Shown: in pieces, positions 60,092-64,000 of the stretch
Position numbering within the stretch: position 1 is the stretch's first letter
Layout: each line of letters starts with the position of its first letter
Source: CBDDFQ01 sp965227035
Lineage (GTDB): Bacteria > Pseudomonadota > Gammaproteobacteria > Burkholderiales > Burkholderiaceae_C
Reading direction: 5' to 3'
Length of the DNA: 64,000 nt
NCBI GenBank assembly: GCA_965227035.1
Contig: OZ245724.1
Span: forward strand, 3,968,001 to 4,032,000
Program-made: the position numbers and the translations under genes
The notes under the pieces: model-generated
Told to the model about the DNA's origin: nothing
The model's input: only the letters and a program-made list of their open reading frames with translations
Database searches by the model: none

Positions 60092-61480
60092 TTAAAGAAC
60101 CTTACCCGGATTCAACACGTTGTTCGGATCCAGCATTGCCTTGATCCGACGCATCAGCGCAAGCTCTTCCTCGTTGCGCGTGTAGTGCAGGTACGGCTTC
60201 TTGATCACGCCGATTCCATGCTCTGCCGAGATCGTGCCACCCACGCTGCGCACGATCGCGAAGACGATCTCGTCGACTTCTTCCTCGGGCTGGTGCGTAC
60301 CGGCAGACGGGACGTTGATCACCACGTGAAGATTGCTGTCGCCGATATGTCCGTAGGTGAGAACGCGCGCATCCGGAAACTTCGCTTTCACATCGGTGTC
60401 GATTCGCTTGACCACGTCACCTGTGAGTACCGTCGGCAGTCCGATGTCGAATCCGATGATCTTGCCCAGCACGCGTGTGTATTCCGACACGCTGTCGCGT
60501 ATCGCCCAAAGCGCTTGCGAATCGCGATCCGATGCGCCCATCACAACGTCGGCGACGATGCCGTCTTCGATTGCCGAGCCGAGACACGCTTCGAGGTCTT
60601 CGGTGGCTGCGTTCTCGCGAAATCCGCTCGCTTCGATCAGCACGTAGATGCCGTGTTTTTCCGAGAAGGGTTTGCGCAGCGCAGGTAGTCCGCCGGTCAT
60701 GGTGTCGACGAAGCTGGGCCACATGACTTCGAATGCGGTAAGCGAGGGGCCGAGCTTGGCGCGCGTGGCTTGAAGCAGCGAGATGACCGCTTCGAAGTCG
60801 GGGCATCCGCACATGGCCGACGCGACCGAAATCGGTTTGGCCTGAAGCCGCAACACGGCACGCGTGACGATGCCGAGCGTGCCTTCGGATCCGATGAACA
60901 GCTGCTTCAAGTCATAAGCCGCGTTGTTCTTGATCATCTTGTTGAGCGTGCTCACGATGGTGCCGTCCGGCAGCACCACTTCCATACCGAGCACCTGCTC
61001 TCGCGCCATGCCGTAGCGAATCACGCGATTGCCGCCGGCGTTGGTCGAAATATTGCCGCCTATGGAGCACGATCCGCGTCCGCCCAAATCGAGCGGAAAG
61101 TACATGCCGGCAGCTTCCGCCGCGATCTGGATTTCTTCCAGAATCGCGCCGGCCATCACAGTCATGGTGCCCATCACAGTGTCGACCTCTTCGATGGCGG
61201 TCATGCGCTCCATCGAAATAACGACGCCACCTTCGACAGGATGCGCACCGCCCGCGAGTCCCGTCAGGCCGCCCTGCGGAACGATGGCGATGCCGAGCTT
61301 GTTGCACAGCTTGAGCGCGGTCGATACGTCTTCGGTGGATCGGGGCTTGATGAGTGCGAGCGGCTTGATCGGATCGAGGCCGCTCCAGTCGTGCCAGTAT
61401 TTTTCTTGAATGGCGTCGCCGGTGAAGACGATGCCTTCTGCGAACGCAGAGACGAGTTCGCTGATTGCTTGAGTTGTCAT
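60092..61480 (-). CDS. FAD-binding oxidoreductase, GlcD/D-2-hydroxy-acid dehydrogenase type
   Basis: This 462-residue flavoprotein of the VAO family has an N-terminal PCMH FAD domain (PQGGLTGLAGGAHP near 74, GGRGSCSIGGNISTNAGG near 135) and a C-terminal FAD-oxidase domain ending with AEHGIGVIKKPYL. The pattern fits D-lactate, D-2-hydroxyglutarate or glycolate dehydrogenases that pass electrons to a quinone or ETF. It lies behind a terminator-like hairpin after the family-5 binding protein. The substrate is unknown. Confidence 0.9.
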   Translation of the reverse strand: MTTQAISELVSAFAEGIVFTGDAIQEKYWHDWSGLDPIKPLALIKPRSTEDVSTALKLCNKLGIAIVPQGGLTGLAGGAHPVEGGVVISMERMTAIEEVDTVMGTMTVMAGAILEEIQIAAEAAGMYFPLDLGGRGSCSIGGNISTNAGGNRVIRYGMAREQVLGMEVVLPDGTIVSTLNKMIKNNAAYDLKQLFIGSEGTLGIVTRAVLRLQAKPISVASAMCGCPDFEAVISLLQATRAKLGPSLTAFEVMWPSFVDTMTGGLPALRKPFSEKHGIYVLIEASGFRENAATEDLEACLGSAIEDGIVADVVMGASDRDSQALWAIRDSVSEYTRVLGKIIGFDIGLPTVLTGDVVKRIDTDVKAKFPDARVLTYGHIGDSNLHVVINVPSAGTHQPEEEVDEIVFAIVRSVGGTISAEHGIGVIKKPYLHYTRNEEELALMRRIKAMLDPNNVLNPGKVL

Positions 61481-61490
61481 GGAGAGAAAA

Positions 61491-61537
61491 GAAAAAAGAG
61501 TCCGGACACGACTCTGATGAGAGCTGCGGCCGGACTC
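61491..61537 (-). terminator. Hairpin with T run between binding-protein and FAD-dehydrogenase genes
   Basis: On the minus strand GAGTCCGG pairs with CCGGACTC, with a nested CTCT/AGAG hairpin inside, and is followed directly by TTTTTTC. It lies 24 bases after the family-5 binding-protein stop and 10 bases before the FAD-dehydrogenase start. It should end or attenuate transcription between them. Confidence 0.78.
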
Positions 61538-61561
61538 GTATCGTTCGATTGAATGTGTCGA

Positions 61562-63157
61562 TTAACGGTATTTCATCTCTGCGGGCAGGATGTAGCCGTT
61601 CTCGAACAGAGTGGGTGCGAGTTGCGGCGAGTAAGCCACTGTGGCCGCGGCTTGCAGCAGCGGAATCGCCCAGGATTTTTCCGACGATTCGACGTTGAGC
61701 GCCTTGTACCCGGCCATGCGTTTCGCTTCGTCGGTCTCGGTCATGAGTCCATCGATGCGGGGCGACAAAGCCATGTCTTTCCAGGTCGCGAAGCGCAGAC
61801 GCGGATCGAAAATGCGGCCGGCGTAGTTTTCCGGATCGCCAGTGCTGTTGGCCCAGCTGTACAACAGCGGTCCGGTGAGCTTGCCGTTCTGCGCGGCTTC
61901 GACGAGTTTGGCAGGAGTGGTTTCTTCGATGGTCGCTTCGATGCCGACTGCTTTCCACATTTGCGTGATCGCGCGTGCGACGTCGTAGTCGCTCGGGAAC
62001 AGGCCGTTGGTGGACAGGAAGGTCATCTTGAAAGGATTGCTGGGGCTATAACCCGCCGCCTTCATCTCGGCGATGGCCTTGTTCTTGTCAAACGGATATT
62101 TGAATTCGGGAACATACGATGGCGTGCCTTCGGGTGTCATGACCGACAGCGGTTTTGCGACACCGCCGTAGAACGCCTTGGACAGTGCTGCCTTGTCGAT
62201 CGACAAATGCATTGCAGCGCGGATGTGGTCGTTCTCCATGCCCTTCACATAGTTCGGGATGCGAAGCATGTAGACCTCGGAGAACGGGTAGATCTTGGTC
62301 AGGATGCCGGTCTTCGATGCAAGGCGTTGTACTTCACGCAGCGGCAGTTGCGATGCGAACTGCGCGCGCCCGGATTCGACCAACGCCACGCGTGCTGCAG
62401 GTTCGGGAACGATCTGGAACACCACCTGTTTGATCGGGGGTGCGCCGCCCCAATATTTGTCGAATGCTTCGAGCACGATGCGCGATCCGCGTTGATGCTC
62501 GACCATCCTGTAAGGACCTGCGCCGATCGGTTTGGCGTTGAAACCCTCGGCGCCAACCTTGGTGAAGTACTCGCGGGGAATGATGTAGCCGCAAAGAAAC
62601 GCCAGGTAGATCGGGAATGCCGGTGTCGGCTTGGACAGCACGAACACGCCTTTGGTCGGCGATTGCACTTCGACGTCGGTCACGGTGTTGAGCATTGCGC
62701 CAACCAGCAAGCGCTTGTCGGCTTTTCCGCGCTCGGCCAGGCTGAACTTCACATCGTCCATCGTCATCTTGGTGCCATCGTGATAGACGATGTCATCGCG
62801 CAAGGTGACTTCGAGGCGAGTGGCTTTGGAGTCGGCCCACTTCCATTCCTTGAACTGACGCGGCTGCAGCTTGAGCTGCGCCGAATAACGCAGCGGCGAA
62901 TCGAAAACCGATGCGTAGATCGCCTGAATAGTCGGAATCGACACTGCGCCCGGATCCCAGGTCGGCACATCGACCGGGTAGGCAATGGTCAAAGTGGATT
63001 TGTCGACGATCTGCGCGTTTGCCATTTCCCAGGGCAACAGGCCGCCGACGCCAGCGGCGAGCGAGCCCAACAGCAGACGGCGGCGAGCGGAGTCGTGCGA
63101 AGCGGTGGATGCATCGGCCTCGGACAGTTTGGTCGGTGAGCGTAGGGAGTCGGTCAT
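61562..63157 (-). CDS. Family-5 (peptide/nickel-type) ABC substrate-binding protein with Tat signal
   Basis: The ATG at 63157 gives 531 residues. A frame start at 63286 adds 43 residues that bury the signal and is rejected. The N terminus carries SARRRLLLGSLAAG, a twin-arginine type leader, with cleavage near NAQ. The mature part has the SBP_bac_5 pattern (TLTIAYPVDVPTWDPG, a LEVTLRDDIVYHDGTKMTMDDVKFSL stretch). It would bind peptides or other substrates for a Dpp/Opp-type importer, whose permeases are not in this window. It diverges from the GntR gene. Confidence 0.92.
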   Translation of the reverse strand: MTDSLRSPTKLSEADASTASHDSARRRLLLGSLAAGVGGLLPWEMANAQIVDKSTLTIAYPVDVPTWDPGAVSIPTIQAIYASVFDSPLRYSAQLKLQPRQFKEWKWADSKATRLEVTLRDDIVYHDGTKMTMDDVKFSLAERGKADKRLLVGAMLNTVTDVEVQSPTKGVFVLSKPTPAFPIYLAFLCGYIIPREYFTKVGAEGFNAKPIGAGPYRMVEHQRGSRIVLEAFDKYWGGAPPIKQVVFQIVPEPAARVALVESGRAQFASQLPLREVQRLASKTGILTKIYPFSEVYMLRIPNYVKGMENDHIRAAMHLSIDKAALSKAFYGGVAKPLSVMTPEGTPSYVPEFKYPFDKNKAIAEMKAAGYSPSNPFKMTFLSTNGLFPSDYDVARAITQMWKAVGIEATIEETTPAKLVEAAQNGKLTGPLLYSWANSTGDPENYAGRIFDPRLRFATWKDMALSPRIDGLMTETDEAKRMAGYKALNVESSEKSWAIPLLQAAATVAYSPQLAPTLFENGYILPAEMKYR

Positions 63158-63220
63158 GGTCAGGATTTCGATCAAAGGGTTGATGAAAAAAGAATTGCAA
63201 ATTTCTGAATGCACAATCAA

Positions 63221-63363
63221 TATACTGAATTCGATTTCGCAATGAAAGTGCTTTCGCGACTTTATTTTTGGTGCGTTATGCACCATAAGTGAGCATTTCC
63301 TGCGGTGGTATGTTTAAATCAACAGGTTTTTTGAGTAAACAGTATTTGGTATACTGAATTCGA
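63221..63363. promoter_or_regulatory. Duplicated 14-base site in divergent GntR/binding-protein promoter region
   Basis: TATACTGAATTCGA occurs at 63221-63234 and again at 63350-63363, one near each divergent start. The second copy is in a GGTATAC context like many FCD-GntR operators. A GGTGC-N5-GCACC inverted repeat lies between them at 63270-63284. Control of both genes by the adjacent GntR is inferred. Confidence 0.6.
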
Positions 63364-63418
63364 AATGCTGTTTATGGGCCGGTTTTGGATCCTGTCAGCT
63401 TATCCAGCTTAATTATTT

Positions 63419-64000
63419 ATGGCAACGACCCGCAAAGAATCGACCGTCCGCGTGCTCAAGCGCGAAGGCAATTTGAGCGACCGCATTTATGCGGAACTGC
63501 GGTCGCGCCTGCAAAAAATTCCCATGGGTCCGGACGAACGCCTGATCGATCTGGAGGTGGCCGAGCAGTACGGCACCTCGCGCATGCCGGCTCGCGACGC
63601 GCTTTTGCGCCTTGCCAACGAGGGCTATCTCGTAGGAACCACGCGTGGGTTCGTGCGACCGGTTCTGAGCCTGGACGACGTCCGCGACATTTTCGAAGTG
63701 CGCCGCATGCTGGAGCCGCAAGCGATTGCCAGCGTCGCAAAAACAATCGACGGTGAAGCTGCGGAGGCGCTCACCAAAGCAATTCTGCTGGCGCGCAAAG
63801 CCAATCTGGACAACGACGGCGAACTCATGACCGAGGCCAATATGGCGTTTCGTCATGCATGGCTCAGCCGGGTTCGCAACAAGCGACTAGCCGACACCAT
63901 CGCCCGCTTCGTCGATCACGTTCAAACCGTGCGCCTCAAGACTTTGAGCGACGAGCAGATTCGTCGCACCGTGACCAACGGACTCGAAGGCTTGTACGAA
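63419..64000 (+). CDS. GntR-family regulator, FCD subfamily (3' end outside window)
   Basis: The 194 visible residues have a winged helix (VAEQYGTSRMPARDALLRL near residues 47-65) and the start of the FCD domain (IFEVRRMLEPQAIASVA). The reading frame is open to the window edge, so the protein is incomplete here only because of the cut. It diverges from the Tat-exported binding protein and probably controls it through the duplicated 14-base site. Confidence 0.9.
   Translation, partial: MATTRKESTVRVLKREGNLSDRIYAELRSRLQKIPMGPDERLIDLEVAEQYGTSRMPARDALLRLANEGYLVGTTRGFVRPVLSLDDVRDIFEVRRMLEPQAIASVAKTIDGEAAEALTKAILLARKANLDNDGELMTEANMAFRHAWLSRVRNKRLADTIARFVDHVQTVRLKTLSDEQIRRTVTNGLEGLYE

Noticed and set aside
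61553..63139. Long plus-strand open frame opposite the family-5 binding protein
   Set aside because: The opposite strand encodes a convincing Tat-exported SBP_bac_5 protein. The plus frame has no recognisable motif.
1..64000. CRISPR arrays, tRNA/rRNA genes, insertion sequences and prophage
   Set aside because: No regularly spaced repeats, tRNA cloverleaf, rRNA blocks, transposase, integrase or phage structural proteins were seen on either strand. A tool-based scan could still find a degenerate case.

Overview
The window looks like chromosome of a soil or aquatic betaproteobacterium of the Burkholderiales (Alcaligenaceae or Comamonadaceae type). The reasons are six stand-alone tripartite-tricarboxylate 'Bug' periplasmic receptors without membrane subunits, four FCD-type GntR regulators, many small catabolic operons, moderately high GC by eye, and a PEP-CTERM/exosortase locus. 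I saw no rRNA, tRNA, insertion sequence, integrase or CRISPR array. Coding density is high and no gene-free stretch exceeds 300 bases.

Layout. 89-4219: operon of a DapA-type aldolase/lyase, a divergent SDR, a Bug receptor and a DadA-like amine oxidoreductase, ended by a hairpin terminator. 4351-8113: a small exported lysine-rich protein diverges from a set with a variant DapA protein, 3-hydroxyanthranilate 3,4-dioxygenase and an aldehyde dehydrogenase. 8160-16935: housekeeping and envelope genes (PPK2 kinase, metallo-beta-lactamase-fold lipoprotein, MORN-repeat protein, exported unknowns including an Ivy-like protein, a double permease with its ATPase, BioY, DUF1284). 17129-27408: a catabolic locus with two SDRs, two Bug receptors, MmgE/PrpD, a GntR regulator and a fused HyuA-HyuB (5-oxoprolinase-like) protein. 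27502-28890: a ClC channel/antiporter. 28891-34384: a Rieske oxygenase (alpha and beta) with a ThDP enzyme, a Bug receptor and a divergent TetR regulator.

34411-41629 is the most unusual region. A CreBC-type two-component system is followed by an exact copy of the CreB binding tag (TTCAC-N6-TTCAC). Next come a VIT/VWA protein with a PEP-CTERM tail, an exosortase with its Cys/Arg/His triad, a small EpsI-like protein and a membrane-anchored GT51 peptidoglycan glycosyltransferase. I read this as a dedicated one-substrate exosortase system under CreB control and linked to cell-wall synthesis.

41649-57147: a second large catabolic locus. It has a GntR/Bug pair divergent from a CoA ligase, a thiolase-like protein and a DUF35 protein. 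An SDR, a flavin monooxygenase and an NMT1-type binding protein diverge from the matching ABC ATPase and permease. A third GntR diverges from a cupin, an LDH2-type dehydrogenase, a RidA-like deaminase, an extradiol dioxygenase and a truncated ACMSD-like amidohydrolase. Together these suggest uptake and meta-cleavage of an aromatic acid, possibly an amino-aromatic. 57161-64000: a ModA-like binding protein, a DHA2 efflux pump with two small overlapping genes, a GlcD-like FAD dehydrogenase, a Tat-exported family-5 binding protein and a GntR gene that runs off the window. Several regulators have candidate operators next to them, and one 16-bp motif occurs at two promoters about 3.4 kb apart.
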